A stretch of DNA of 64,000 nucleotides from Monarcha castaneiventris obscurior (GCA_026261815.1 JAMPIT010000894.1:56646147-56710146); one strand, 5' to 3'; shown: positions 39,001 through 50,332, counted from the stretch's first letter. Notes: a model not told the origin generated them from the letters alone. Translations and numbers: made by a program.

Positions 39001-40155
39001 AGGGAAGGCAAGGGGAATCTTAGCGAGAATGTGCAGATATTTTAATCTTCTTCGTGGTAACTACATTAAGTAACTACTCGTGGTAACTACTTTCTTTAAC
39101 TTCTTTTAAATTTAGTTCTTCTTAGCAACCTGGCTTTCCCGTAGGTATAAAGGAGGGAGAAGCAGTAAAGTAACACATGGTCTCTGTTCTTGGCATAAAG
39201 AGCAGCATGGAAGTAAGAGAAACTTGAAACGCTGTGAGCAAAGAAGTCACAAGTGGAAAAGCTGTGGGAAGATCCCTGAAGTGGCCTTGTAAACGTAACT
39301 GTAAAGGACGAATGGTTTAAACTCGATTAACACTGATACGGTGTGGGCAAGCGTTCCAGAGGCAGGGAGCTGCAGCAGCAAAGCCCCCCGGCTGCAGGTC
39401 CAACACCGGGCACAGCACCACGTACAGCAGCTCCCTACGCGAGGCTTATTGCTGTGGGGCCAGAAAAGGCAGAAGAGAAAAACACCAAAGCCATGAACTG
39501 TTGGCCGCTCCTTTGCAAAACCAGCGGGGTGTGAGAGAAGTCGAAACCCAGAGGTTCGACCCGCAGGCCACCCCGGGGTACAGGGTCCCACCCTGGGGCA
39601 CAGGGTTCCACCCCGGGGCACAGGGTCCCACCCCGGGGCACAGGGTCCCACACCGCGGTACAGGGTCCCACACCGCGGTACAGGGTCTCACACCGCGGCA
39701 CAGGGTCCCACCCCGGGGCACAGGGTCCCACCCTGGGGCACAGGGTCCCACACCGCGGTACAGGGTCCCACCCTGGGGCACAGGGTCCCACACCGCGGTA
39801 CAGGGTCCCGCTGCACGAGCCGCTCAGGGTGGGAAGGGTCCCGCACACCCCTGGGACGCTGAGGCAGCCCCAGGCCGCCTCCTCCGCCCCGGGCCCACCC
39901 CCTGCCACGTCTCCCGCCCGGGCCGGGCGCTCACCCCAGGCGCTCGCGGCTCTCCTCCGGGCTGAGCTGGTCGAAGCTCCGCGCCTCCTCCTTGCCCAGG
40001 AAGGCCTCGTGGTCGTACTGGAAGCCGGGCCGGTCCTCGTGCTGCGCGGCGCCGGGCCGGGCCCGCTCCTGCCGCACCGTGGGCTTGCCCAGCGCGCCCG
40101 CCGCCAGCAGCAGCAGCAGCGCGGGCAGCACCCGGGCCGCCCCGCCGCCCGCCAT
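29974..40155 (-). CDS. RCN1: Reticulocalbin-1, six coding exons
   Basis: The coding sequence joins 40155-39935, 36258-36065, 34511-34333, 33810-33750, 31140-30941 and 30081-29974. Exon lengths of 221, 194, 179, 61, 200 and 108 nt sum to 963 nt, or 320 residues plus stop; human RCN1 has 331. All five introns are GT/AG and all phases agree. A signal peptide covers about residues 1-23, with the mature protein starting KPTVRQE. Six EF-hand loops start at D81, D117, D168, D205, D246 and D282, and the protein ends in HDEL. Family knowledge: reticulocalbins (CREC family) are low-affinity Ca2+ binders retained in the ER lumen through KDEL-receptor recycling and linked to secretory-pathway folding and calcium buffering. 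Loops 2 and 3 lack the usual Gly at position 6 (K and L instead), as in the human protein. RCN1 fits better than RCN3, calumenin or SDF4 because of near-identity to human RCN1 in exons 2-5 and the HDEL end. The gene is intact, with no frameshift. Confidence 0.97.
30082..30940 (-). other. RCN1: RCN1 intron 5
   Basis: This 859-bp intron runs from donor GTATGT to acceptor CCAG and interrupts EF-hand loop 6. No internal features are seen. Confidence 0.9.
30941..31140 (-). CDS. RCN1: RCN1 coding exon 5 (EF-hand 5, start of EF-hand 6)
   Basis: The acceptor is CCTCTCCAG and the donor is GTATGT. The exon encodes residues 219-285. It contains [15 protein letters not shown] loop 5 (D246-L-N-K-D-G-K through E257), [11 protein letters not shown] and [12 protein letters not shown]. 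The exon boundary falls inside EF loop 6, after its fourth residue. Confidence 0.96.
31141..33749 (-). other. RCN1: RCN1 intron 4
   Basis: This 2.6-kb intron runs from donor GTAAGT to acceptor CCAG. It is a mix of AT-rich sequence and moderately G+C-rich segments (about 31.8-32.4 kb). Open frames there are short, overlap on both strands and match nothing I recognise. Confidence 0.9.
33750..33810 (-). CDS. RCN1: RCN1 coding exon 4 (EF-hand 4)
   Basis: This 61-bp exon lies between acceptor TTTTTCAG and donor GTAAGT. It encodes E199-I218 plus one base of codon 219: [12 protein letters not shown] followed by [10 protein letters not shown] loop 4 spans D205-E216. Human RCN1 has Gly where this protein has Glu at loop position 4. 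The exon was found by joining the reading frames of its neighbours, and its phase (0 in, 1 out) fits both. Confidence 0.95.
33811..34332 (-). other. RCN1: RCN1 intron 3
   Basis: This short 522-bp intron runs from donor GTAAGC to acceptor TTCAG. Nothing else is seen in it. Confidence 0.9.
34333..34511 (-). CDS. RCN1: RCN1 coding exon 3 (EF-hand 3)
   Basis: The acceptor is TTTGCAG and the donor is GTAAGC directly after a TTA Leu codon (phase 0). The exon encodes residues 139-198. It includes [13 protein letters not shown] loop 3 (D168-L-D-G-D-L through E179) and [11 protein letters not shown]. Loop 3 has Leu at position 6, a non-canonical form shared with human RCN1. Sequence past the donor stays open for some distance, which extends the reading frame beyond the true exon. 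Confidence 0.96.
34512..36064 (-). other. RCN1: RCN1 intron 2
   Basis: This 1.55-kb intron runs from donor GTAAG to acceptor GCAG. It is AT-rich, with a G-run cluster on the plus strand at about 35539-35555. I see no exon-like segment or recognisable mobile element. Confidence 0.9.
36065..36258 (-). CDS. RCN1: RCN1 coding exon 2 (EF-hands 1 and 2)
   Basis: The acceptor is a pyrimidine-rich tract ending TTTTTACAG, and the donor is GTAAG. The exon encodes residues 75-138 plus the first base of codon 139. EF-hand loop 1 runs D81-E92 (D-D-N-K-D-G pattern). Loop 2 runs D117-E128 (D-L-N-K-D-D-K), with Lys where Gly is usual. The segment [15 protein letters not shown] between them is near-identical to human RCN1. 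Confidence 0.96.
36259..39934 (-). other. RCN1: RCN1 intron 1
   Basis: This 3.7-kb intron has donor GTGAGC and acceptor TACAG. Its 5' end holds the CpG island edge and the minisatellite; the rest is unremarkable AT-rich sequence. At about 39053-39090 cgtggtaactac occurs twice, 26 bp apart. The open frames at 36.5-37.6 kb match no family I recognise. Confidence 0.9.
39561..39810. repeat. 20-bp GC-rich minisatellite, 11 full copies, in RCN1 intron 1
   Basis: Eleven uninterrupted 20-bp units occupy 39581-39800, with a degenerate unit before (39561-39580) and a half unit after (39801-39810). The unit is cagggtcccaccccggggca. A second type carries caccgcggta in its second half, and some copies of the first type carry CCCTGGGG. 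In order the types are A,A,A,B,B,B,A,A,B,A,B. The array starts about 125 bp inside intron 1 from the exon 1 donor. Because 20 is not a multiple of 3 and the unit lacks stops, it creates long artificial open frames on both strands. Each minus-strand unit has GGGG and GGG runs. Confidence 0.95.
39935..40155 (-). CDS. RCN1: RCN1 coding exon 1 (signal peptide, N-terminal region)
   Basis: The exon starts at an ATG in a strong context (G at -3, G at +4), the first in-frame ATG in the open stretch upstream. It encodes 73 codons plus two bases of a Gly codon. [10 protein letters not shown] is followed by a Leu/Ala hydrophobic core and then KPTVRQE at the mature N terminus. The conserved block [12 protein letters not shown] lies at about residues 45-55. 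The exon ends CTGGG with donor GTGAGC. The stretch between signal peptide and FQYDHE is about ten residues shorter than in human RCN1 and has no N-x-S/T sequon. Confidence 0.95.
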
Positions 40156-40159
40156 GCCC

Positions 40160-40330
40160 CGCCGGCCCGGCTCTCGCAGCCCCGCTCCGCTCCGCTGCCC
40201 GCCCGGCCCGGCACCGCCCCGCCGCGGGCCCGCTCCGCCCCTGGCCCGGCCATTGGCAGCGCGCCCGGCCCGGCCGCGCCACGTCCGCACAGGGGCCCGG
40301 GCAGCGGGGCCGGGGCCGCGGGCAGAGCCC
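40160..40330 (-). promoter_or_regulatory. RCN1 proximal promoter (CCAAT box, GC boxes)
   Basis: On the minus strand a CCAAT box lies at 40256-40252, about 100 bp upstream of the ATG. GC-box-like GGGGCGG motifs lie between it and the gene (about 40240-40210). GGACGTGG at 40286-40279 is one base off the ATF6/XBP1 element TGACGTGG. The CCAAT-N9-CCACG layout of a true ER stress response element is absent. The transcription start is not visible from sequence and is probably within about 100 bp of the ATG. Confidence 0.55.
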
Positions 40331-40480
40331 TCATGGGGAGCCGCGGGCAGAGCATCGGCCGCTCCCCGAGCTCAGCCTGATAAACACCAGGGCAGCTCGA
40401 AACAGCGGGTCGGGGCTGTCCCGCCGCTGCTGTTCATTCATCCAGGGCGCCAGGTTGATGGTGGTTTCTGCTGTCATCCT

Positions 40481-43400
40481 AAATCGGTTGGGAAAGGACA
40501 AAAGTGTGATTTTTTTCTTTTCGTGGCGAGTAACAATATGGCTATAAAAAACCCACAAACAACAACAACAGCAAAACCCTCCACGCCGTCTTGAGTGTTG
40601 ATACCCCAAAAATGTGGTGGGGAAGGTTTCCAGCACTATCACAAAGGATATTTATCGTGATGGGGTCACTCTCACCGTCACTGTGAGGGAACCGAACTCG
40701 GATCCTGAAAATGTAGGAGAGAGGAATACCAAACCACATAGCAAAGAAAAAGGTTTTGGTTTGTTTTGCTTAAATTGCAATTTATTTTGTTCACAGTTGT
40801 GAAAGTCTCTAGGCAGAGATAATTGAAATTTGCCCCCAGTGTGATTCCTTTTCCTATGTTACACACATCATTCACAACTCAAGAAAGAGCGTATAGAGAG
40901 GATTGTCATTGTGTGCAGTACATGGCAGGGTAATGACCCTGTTGCTAAGGGGTCCTGTGGTGATCTGTGCTCCACCACCAAGGCTGGTCTGTCCATTGTT
41001 ACTTTGGACTTGAGGGTGTTACTAGTTCCAAATTGCAGCAACTGGTTTGTCAGCCCAGCCCACAGGATATATAAACCACGTCTGATGTGGCCTTTGGGTG
41101 TACCACTAACATGGACATGCAAGATGCTGCACTAGACCACAGCTGCCCCTTGTGCTGTTATTACAGTGGTAGAACTTTTGACCAGAACCTCATGCATAGC
41201 TGAGCTGTGCCTGGTAGAGGATTTGGTTGTAATGACCATAGAAATGTGCTGTTGGAGATTTCCACATGTGCCGTTTTCTGCCTTTTGTGCAAAGAGTAAA
41301 TGAGAGCCATGCAGGGCTGGTGCTGGTTTGCCTCAACAGCAGATTTCAAACATTTAAACAGTCAAATATGTTGGTTTGTTACTTAATTCGACAGAGAGGA
41401 ACACTAATGCACTCCCTTGAGCTCAGTCACATGAGCTGCCCTGTAGGCCTGGCCAGTCTGTCCTCTGGGGGTGTTTGTGCATCCACAGCTGAGCAACTGC
41501 TTCAGTGCTGTTTGGTGAGAGCTGTGGTATGCATGTGGCAGCTTGAAAATGGCTCAGCTGATCAGACCAGCTGTGTTTCAGTTTCCAAAGCTAGTGAAAT
41601 GTAATCCTTCTACAGTGTTTGGGTTTATCTGTTTGTTATTAAGCATATACCTTCAAAACAAAGCTTTTGTTAACATATTCAGGAATCTTGTATTTGTGCA
41701 ACAATTCAGATATGGCTCTTTTTTGTGTCTCAGTCTTCTAATATTCCTATTTCTGATTCCTACATCTATAATATTGTTTTTAACGTTATTCCAGAAGTGG
41801 GTTTGTGCTGAAGTGCTGAATTTTTAGCTTGCATATCCACAAGTGCTGGAGTGCGCTGCTAGTTAAGGGACGAGTCATTTGCATGGGTAACAGGTAGGCT
41901 TTACTGCCCATTCACCCCATCAGTGTTGTAATCAAACATCAGCTTGATGCTTGATCTTAGTTGCAGAGGGATATGAAATTTTTTGAGGGATGTGGGAAAT
42001 GAATCTGTATGTTTTGTTGTCAGAACAATTTGGAGGCACTTCTGTGAGGAAAGCTACAGTAAGAGCAATGCAGAATGGGCTAAGTGCATACATGGTCGTT
42101 CACTGGAAAGCCTCCAGACACTGGGAGGGTTTGCCTCAGGGATATGGGTTCTGCCCGTCGGAACATTTTAATTTTGCCCTATGTTTGGGTTCCAGTGAGA
42201 ATGAGCCCTGAAATGCAGTGGTCTTATGAAAGATGGGAAATCATGAGTGTTTTGATCCCTCCAGACTTGGTTGGGGACCATTGGTAATAACAATAAAGAT
42301 CTGATTGATCCAATATGACTTTTTGTGGAAAAGGAATGATATTGCCATTACTTGTCCTTAGAGGGCTGAAGTCTTAGATTGTAATGCTGAGAATAGGCTG
42401 CACATTCAGTCAAAACCGTTGTTGATCTGGTCAGTCTTAGCATTGCCAGATCTTTGTATCACTCAGATTAACATTTACAGATTTTGCTGTTGGGCTGTCG
42501 TGACCTTGAACTCTCCATTCTCTGTGAAGACATGCCTTCGACTCCTTTTACTCAATTCACAAAATGGTAGTTTTCTCTTCAGTCCTTTATCTACAATGCC
42601 TGTTTCTTAAAACATTTGTATTTTCTGGTTTAGAGATATTACTTTGAACATCTCTGAGAGAAACTTACTGCTCTTGAATGATTAATTAGTTTTAGCATTT
42701 GCAGTGCTATTTTCACTATCCACACTTCTTTCAATAATGCATCTGAGTTTTATACACATAAGGTTTCTTTGAAACATTGCAAAATACCAGGTCTGCAACA
42801 TCGACAATGTTTTTTAGCAATACATTTATGCAGGAGCAGGCATGCTGGGTAGTTTATAAGCTTTTAATGAAACGCTGGCAGATATTAGGGTTTTATGGGC
42901 TGGAAAACAGTGCAAATCAAAGAGCTTTGCTTACTGTTTATAGCATTTTTCCTCTGAATCTAACAATATTTATCTCACTTTTTCCATCTTGCATTTTGCT
43001 CTTCACATATTTACTTTCACTGATGTATTTAAAGCCAGCAAACTATTTTGTATGAAATATATTTAAAGTTACAATACTCCTGTCACCGTGGGTGTCCAGT
43101 CACTGGGATAAAGCCTGAGATTACTTATTTCACAGCTGTCTTTGTCTTCAGTCTACCTTCAACCTATTGAGGGTATTGCATCTTTAGCCAGTATTTCTGG
43201 ACATCATTAATTGTGAATTCCCTGAGGCCATGCAAATGATCCCTAAGGGCTGCTGTGCTTTCTGACTGCCTGCTGGCTAATACCTGTTCTTGTCACCCTG
43301 TCAGTAGCAAAGCTCTTCTCAGAGCATACCTCTATCAGTATGTTTTTGTAGTTCTATCTGCTAAAATAGTCAAAATACTTGATGGCATTATAGTATCCTG

Positions 43401-46400
43401 GTACTACTACGAGGTAAAAATACATGTCTGAGAGAAGCAGATGATTTCTAAGTAAGCAAAAGAACTCGTTTTTAGGAGAAGCTACAAATGGAAAAATATA
43501 ACGTTTTTTTCTCCTCAGTTCTACTGCACCTTGTTAAATCCGGAATGATTGCAATATTTCTCTGTATACAGAAAATATAGTTGGTTTGAATGGATATGAG
43601 ACTTGTGTATGCCACCTCAAATTAAATTATAGAAACCTATTTTGTGCTTTTCAGAATTATATTTTATGTTCCAGTTAGCCTAATGTGGTTTACTCAGGTC
43701 ACAGTATCAGCACTATTTTTTAAAGCTTTGTCTTTTCCTGAGGACACAGAGCACCTTCTTCAAACTTGTTGGAAAGTTTTCACTGACCCCAATAGACTGC
43801 AGCTCCAGCTGTTTGTTTACAGTGCAGTATTTTATTGAAAATGTAACAGTGTCAGTATTTCAAAATGAGCTTTTAACATCTAATTTACTTTGTGTGACCT
43901 AGCATTAGATACTCTGTATTTGTACTGTCATCCAAATTCTGCTGGGTGTTAATTACTCCCTTTAGCTTGGGTGTACAAGTGTAGATGGACTGTAACTTTC
44001 GTCTCAGCTCCTGTGGGAAAGAGCTCAGAGCACAGTCAGATCCCAGCCTGCTAATAGCAGCAGAAACTTTGCAGGAGAGGAAATAGTGGAACTTTCAGAG
44101 AACCACTTTGACTAGACTTGGTTTTGGCTTGTCCTGACTAACTGCTTCATCACAACACCATGTATCTTTGTCTTTTTCTTAGCATGGGTGTAGTCTACAT
44201 CACTCCCTCCTCCTTCTCTGCTGTTCATCTTTTTGTGCCTAGTTGCCAGAAGAAAGTTTCATGACATAATCTACCCAAAATAAACTTGGCCTGTGCTATC
44301 TGTGAGGCTGGCAATCTCGTTTGCTCTGTATGATACACCACTTCTCCTTCTTTTTGCCTTTCTCATCTGCTTATACTGTAAGCTCTTTGGCAGGGATTTC
44401 TCCTGTTCCTGCTGATTAGTTTCTGCTTACTACTACTGGTGACTGTTTCTGCTGATTTTCTACTGAGCCTATGCAGTGTCTTTCTTCACTTGGACATGGT
44501 CTGAGTTGGTCCTTAAGGTGTCAATAAGCATAGTTAACAACAATTTTGGAGCACTCCTGAAGTTTTTCTCTTATCAGAAATCTTTGTGATTAGTGTTTTT
44601 TTTTTGAACATGTACATTTTCAAGTGTATAAAAAGATCCTTCGCTTCTGACAGTGTGAATCTGTGCGCTGTGTGTGCAATTTGCCCTGGTAATTACTTAT
44701 GTATGGTGATAACCGTAGCAACATCCCAGGTAGATAATGTCACGCAAATTAGTGCAGCTCCAGGGATGGGAGATGTTAATACAAGTATGTACTTGCACCC
44801 CTGGTCTTCAACATTTTGCAGTGACTTTCCCCTTCCCTCCCCCAAAACATGTTGGTTTAAAATTTCCTTTCCTCACTATGATCAGGAAGCAAAAGAAAAC
44901 CTCTTGCTATGTTTCTCATTGGTATTCACAGAGGGAGAGGGAGGATGGTCCTTCAATGTTTCTGTCATGAATAATTTTGTATGCACAGTGGAAATTCCAC
45001 AGTGTATGTAGGGCATAAAAGTCTAGAGACTTGGATACACTGCTGGGCCGTGTTGTGCTTAAACCCAAGTTGTTGCATTTGCAAACACAGAGTAGGAGCA
45101 CGTGGGGGTGGAATTGTAGCCACAGACGTTTGGAGTGAGGTGTAAACATCCTCAAATCTGTTATGGAAGATACAGGAGAGCACCTTTGTTGCTCAAAGCA
45201 GACGCTGCAGTAGCTGAATACTTATCAGGGCCCATGCATTGTTACTGAAATGAGGAAATAGCAGAGAATGAGCTGGTAACAGTTATCCCTTGTTTGGTCA
45301 TAAGCAAGAGCAACAAAAAAAATTCTATAGGAGAGCCGATCTGCATATACATTTAGTCCTTGTGTAACCTTAGAGCCCTGGAGGTATGAAAATAAGGTAC
45401 ACCTCTAACCTGTAACAAGAGTCTTTTGTTAAAGATATAAAAAAAAGCAGGCAAGTAAATTGGTTAAATAAGGTTTTGCATTTTTTTGGTGAAGAATCAA
45501 ATTGTTGCTGAATTAGTTTTGCTTTGGAGTTAAATAGCGAGAATGTGGTTTTAGTGCTGCAATCTGTGCTGAAGTTGCTGATTACTGAACACTGCACTGC
45601 CCCAGCTTTTAAATGAGGAAATACCCTGATAAAAGAGAGTGGAGATTTGTTGAGAGTCACAGAAAGACTGGTGCAGGCAGCCACAGGCACAGCTAGATCC
45701 CAGTTTGTAAGGTATATGACCCCAAAACACATTGTGCTGTTCAATGGGCCAGCACTGAATAGTCTTCATCATAAAAACATGGTCTGTCTCAAACAGAACC
45801 ATGGTGGGGAGTGCAAACAAAATTGTTGAAGTCACTGAGAAGTTTTATTTGTGCTAGAGGTGGTAGACAGAGAGAGTATTAATTAGCTGGAGATTAAAAT
45901 TGTGCTACTCTGTACCCCTTGATATCTGTACAGGAGGGTTTGCCACTCTTACAGGTCTGCCTGCAAATCCCACATTGTAAGGTTTAATCTTTTCTCCTCT
46001 AATTTCTCTGTGAATTAACAATTCAGTACTTTGCCCAATGGTAGCACTGACAGCACTGTTCAGCTGTGCCAGCCTCTGAAGCATAGCTGTTGATGGCAGT
46101 GGAATTTGAAAGGTACCCATGTCCAGGTAATCCAGTTTGTTTTTAAACCTTGCAGCAGCACTTGAAGTTATGGACACCCCTGATTTACACTGGAGTATTT
46201 CTTTCAGAGAAAACCACCTGTTAGGGTGCCTGCCTAAGAAAAACAAACTGCACCAGAAAGAAATATATAAGGTCAGGCTTTTTAATCATCAGACAGAAAA
46301 TATTGAACCTAATTATCTGCAGGAGATCTTGCCTGTGTGCCTACTTTGCATGTAATGGGTATTTCTTTGTCATTTCTATTATCAGCCTGTGATTTTCTGA

Positions 46401-49400
46401 GAATGGCCTCTCCTTAAAACCCAAATCATATTAAAGAGAGCAATAGGTTGGAATTACAGGGACAGCCTAAGGCCCTGGCAAGTTAAATACACACTTCTTC
46501 AAAATAAAATTTGTAACAGCTGCACTGCTAGACCTACTGAAACCCTGTTCATAGGCCAGTTTCATTGACTAACCATTACCAGAGTCAGAGAAAACACTTG
46601 ACTGCAGTTATCCAGTCCTCTGCTTCCTTGTGGCTAGGATGTCTTCTTCAGGACTGAAGTGACCTCTTCCTAAGTGAGTCCAGGGGGTAGTGGGGATCAG
46701 CACCAGCATAATTTTTGTTTCCTGGTGGTTTTGTTGTGAAATTGTATCTCTCTATGGTTTTGATTTATTGCTATTATTCACAGAGTGAGGTATGATTAAC
46801 AATGTTTAAAAATGAAAAGGCTGCAAGCAACCTAGGAGCAATTGAGCAATGGTGTCAGCTGTTAATGAAACTCATAGCAATTGAAGATCTTAAAAGTTCA
46901 TCCAGAATTTGCTGACATTGCAAAGCTTCCCTCAGAGCTGCAATACCATTCCAACACAGGGACAAAAGCATGCATGAGAAAAGGTCTGTCTAGGTTAATG
47001 CCACATGTAGAGCTAGTGTTGGATTTAGTGACTCTGGTTCCCTGCTTTAGTGAGGGTGCTGCCTGCCTCCATGAGCTGCATAGTCTCCACATTTCTTGGT
47101 TTACTTCTAGCTAACCACACTAAGGGAACCTGCCAGCATGTGAAGCCCTGCTGTATTGGCCAGCTGGGCAGTTTGTATTTAACAAGTGGGTATGTGTTAT
47201 CAACAAGCAAAGGAAATAATAACATCAAATACATATGTCAAAAAGGCAACTGTTTAACAAGTATTATTTGATATACATGATTTTATTTACAGCCTTTTCT
47301 CCTCACTTTTTCTGCCTCACCAGTTGCTCACCTTTGCTACTTTATGACATGAAGTTCAAGGATACATTTCATTATCACAGACATCAGCTGAGAGAAATTG
47401 GCTCATCATTAATAAAAATTGTAAAACCAACCCTACAATAAACCCTGCTTTTGGTCACGACCTCTGCTTCCTGGATGCAGCAGTGAAACACAGCCCACAG
47501 CTCTCACTGGACATTTTTAACCCAGGGTTAAAATCTCCATGTGCAAAGGTCAGGTGTAGGCAGGATTTCTAGTCACAGGGCTGAGAGATGCTTGAGTGCT
47601 GTAGCTGCAGAGAAGCCTGGAGTGGTGGTATCCAGGGGAATGGAGGAACTCGGCATTCTTTCCTGGCTCTTTCTTAGGGCAAAAGGGGTCTGTTCAATGT
47701 CCACCAAAATCAGCTGAAAGCATCTTAGTAACTTTATTTTGTCAGCGATGCAAACAAAGCCATTCAGCTTTTAGGGCAGGAAGTGCATTATATGGGAAGC
47801 AATGTGAATTTCTTTTGCTCCTTTTTGCATCACTAATTTTTATTTATCACACGAAATCATAAACTGCACATAAACTTAAATGCAGGCATAATGTACATTA
47901 CTATGATAATAGAGAAGCTGTGCTCCTTTAACCAGACAGATGAAATAGAAATAGACATATTGAATGAGTTCTCCTCAGTGGAGTATTCAAATTCCTTATT
48001 TTTTCCAAATGTCTAAAGTCTAACTTGTCTGTTAAGGATAAAAAAATATAATTACACTAAAATGTGCTTTCAAAGGACAGCACATCAACTAAATTTCTTC
48101 AGACAACAGCATATGAATGTCCAAAGACTTGGCTGAAAGTCTTTCATGCAGGGCCTTGCACTCGGTATCTTTTCTAAGTTTTGTTGTAGATTGGCTGTTT
48201 GGAATTTACAAACCATTCAAGCAGGACACACAACAACTGCAGTTTTGAATGTGTATAAATAGCACTCCTGTAAGTTGGGTTAGCTGCTTAAAAGTATTAA
48301 TTAAGGGAAGTCTACATTTCCAGTTATTGTTTTGTTTTGTAGCCATCAAGGTCACAGCGCACCAGGGCTTAACCAATGACAGGTACAGCCAAAGTAGATA
48401 GGCAAAGCCAAAACACCTATGGAAAAACATATTAACTAGTGCCAGAATTGTGAAGTGGAGATTTAGATAAATTGAGTTATGAACTAAAATTGGCTACAGT
48501 ATAGTTGCAAATGTCCGTGAACCAAACAAGCTCTTTCTTTGCCTGTGAAGTAGTGTTGGAACACATCCTATAGCAGTCTACATTTAAATGTAAATATGGG
48601 ATTACCTTTTAGGATGTGAAACAGAATAATATAGGCAACAAACATTACATCTTGGGTCTTCCGTGAGTGAAAACTGTTGTGTCAAATATGGTTAGTTTAG
48701 TAGGGTTGATGGGCTTTATACAAGGTTCCTAGAATTTATCTGCCAAGCATAAATAATTATTTAACAACTAATAGGGCGAGGCCAGAAATATAATAGCTTT
48801 TATGTTGAAATTAACATCAAGTGATCTGTAGACATCTGCTAAGCAAGCCAAATGTGGTCTATGTGCTGTATGTTTTGCCTCACTGCCTCAAAATAACAAG
48901 CAGTGTTTATATTTGGAGGGGCAGTTTTCCTTGTTGAAGTGGAAAAAAAATGTTCTGATACAAAATCACTTGCACTGTTAGGATCAAATGTGTGATGAAC
49001 ATTAAATAGCCCTACAAATTTAAATAATGCTCGATGCTGAGATTTCAGCCTTGCAAATGCCCATTTCCTGATGTGTGCTTGCTGTGGTTTGGAGGGAAGT
49101 GAAAGTTCTTTCTTGTTAGAAAGAAAACAAAGTATCATCCTGTATACTCCAGCTCTTAGCTGTTTCAGCTTCCTGGGGCCCAGAAAGTGCAGGAGCCTGG
49201 GCTCCAGTGATTTTATTTTTTCCATAATGACCAGAAGGGTGAGGGAATACTAAGAAAAGCCACAGCTTAAAGAAAGCCTGAAAAAGTTCCAAGTAGCAAA
49301 GACCCTTTCCAAGCAGATACTCGCTGTTGCCTTGCAGGGACCTGCATTGTGTGTGTAAGTGTTTGGGTGCTGTGGATGCCAGAACAGAAACTGTACTTCC

Positions 49401-50332
49401 TTTCCTTGAGAGCACCACTGTTGGCATGGCCTCTTTGCTTTTCTGGCTGTTGCAGTTTGTCTGCTTTCAGGGCCAACCATTCAATCTTTGGCATCTTCTC
49501 TAGAGGTCTTGGCCTTTCTTCTGTTTTAAAAGTATTAGAAGGAGGTTGAATTGCTGAGTGGGGAGTGTAATCTTTGTCAGGCCAAGTCTAAAGATGTTAG
49601 TAAGCTGAAAGGGCTGCACTGGCAATTTACTCTGTACTGTGTAGGAATGAATGAGAGACTCATATTCATTGTGCTTATGTATGCTCAAGTTCTTTATGTC
49701 CATATTTAGATCTATTAACACGATAAGATTAAGCCAACTTGAATTTCTTGAATGAACAAAGCAGTAAATGGCAGAGCCTCAACAACAGACCCCATAAATG
49801 TGTACTACCACCAGCAGCATGACTAACTCTGGACCCAAGATCCTGTGGGGTTTGGCAATGACACAGAAGACGCTGTTCTGAACAAGCTGGATTCCCTTTC
49901 GTACAGGAGCCTTGGCACCAACCTCCCTGTAAGCTGGCTCAGGCTTTTATGGGGGCGCTGAAGGCTGGGCTCTGCACTGGACTCAGTGTCTCTGCCCCAG
50001 GCTTTCCTGAATATGGGAGTGCAGCCTCAGGCTGCTCTGGTTCACCCTGCCAGGAGTCCCTGGGAATTTGTCTGCCAGTTGGGTTAGCCAGAACACACAG
50101 TCCTCCAGCCAAAGTCAACTTCCCCCTGTGAGGCTGACCTCAGTGAGGAAATGTCAAATGCTGCCTGGGCCAGTTTTCAAACCATACCTCACCCTTCCCA
50201 GCAGGGATTTCCCCAGAAAGTAAATGGCAGAAATTGTGCCCTGTGCTGGCAAGTCCAGAGGACAGAGTTAAGAGAAATAGGACAAAACATCTGGAGGAAG
50301 AGAGCTGTTGCACTGGCAAATCAAGGAGCAAT
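40481..50332. other. Intergenic sequence upstream of RCN1, no gene seen
   Basis: The stretch is AT-rich with a few G+C-richer patches. No exon pair with consistent splice sites and no recognisable protein was found. The segment at about 47740-47960 is AT-rich, complex and free of simple repeats, so it is a possible conserved non-coding element. Confidence 0.75.

Larger units (their letters stand above)
39560..40480. promoter_or_regulatory. CpG island over RCN1 exon 1
   Basis: This region is very G+C rich and dense in CpG, in contrast to the AT-rich flanks. It covers exon 1, the 5' part of intron 1 including the minisatellite, and about 300 bp upstream of the ATG. No TATA box is evident near the expected start site. 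This fits a TATA-less housekeeping promoter for a widely expressed ER protein. Confidence 0.85.

Noticed and set aside
39435..40355. Very long open frames on both strands (over 300 codons on the minus strand) across the RCN1 CpG island and minisatellite.
   Set aside because: They arise from G+C-rich sequence and a 20-bp repeat without stop codons. The true coding part is only exon 1 (40155-39935), which ends at a good donor; the Pro/Gly/Trp-rich remainder is repeat translation.
44586..45011. A 141-codon plus-strand open frame.
   Set aside because: Composition is like translated non-coding DNA, there is no recognised motif, and other open frames overlap it on both strands.
45905..46246. A 113-codon minus-strand open frame with a somewhat protein-like sequence.
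   Set aside because: I could not match it to any family and saw no partner exons; a protein search would decide.
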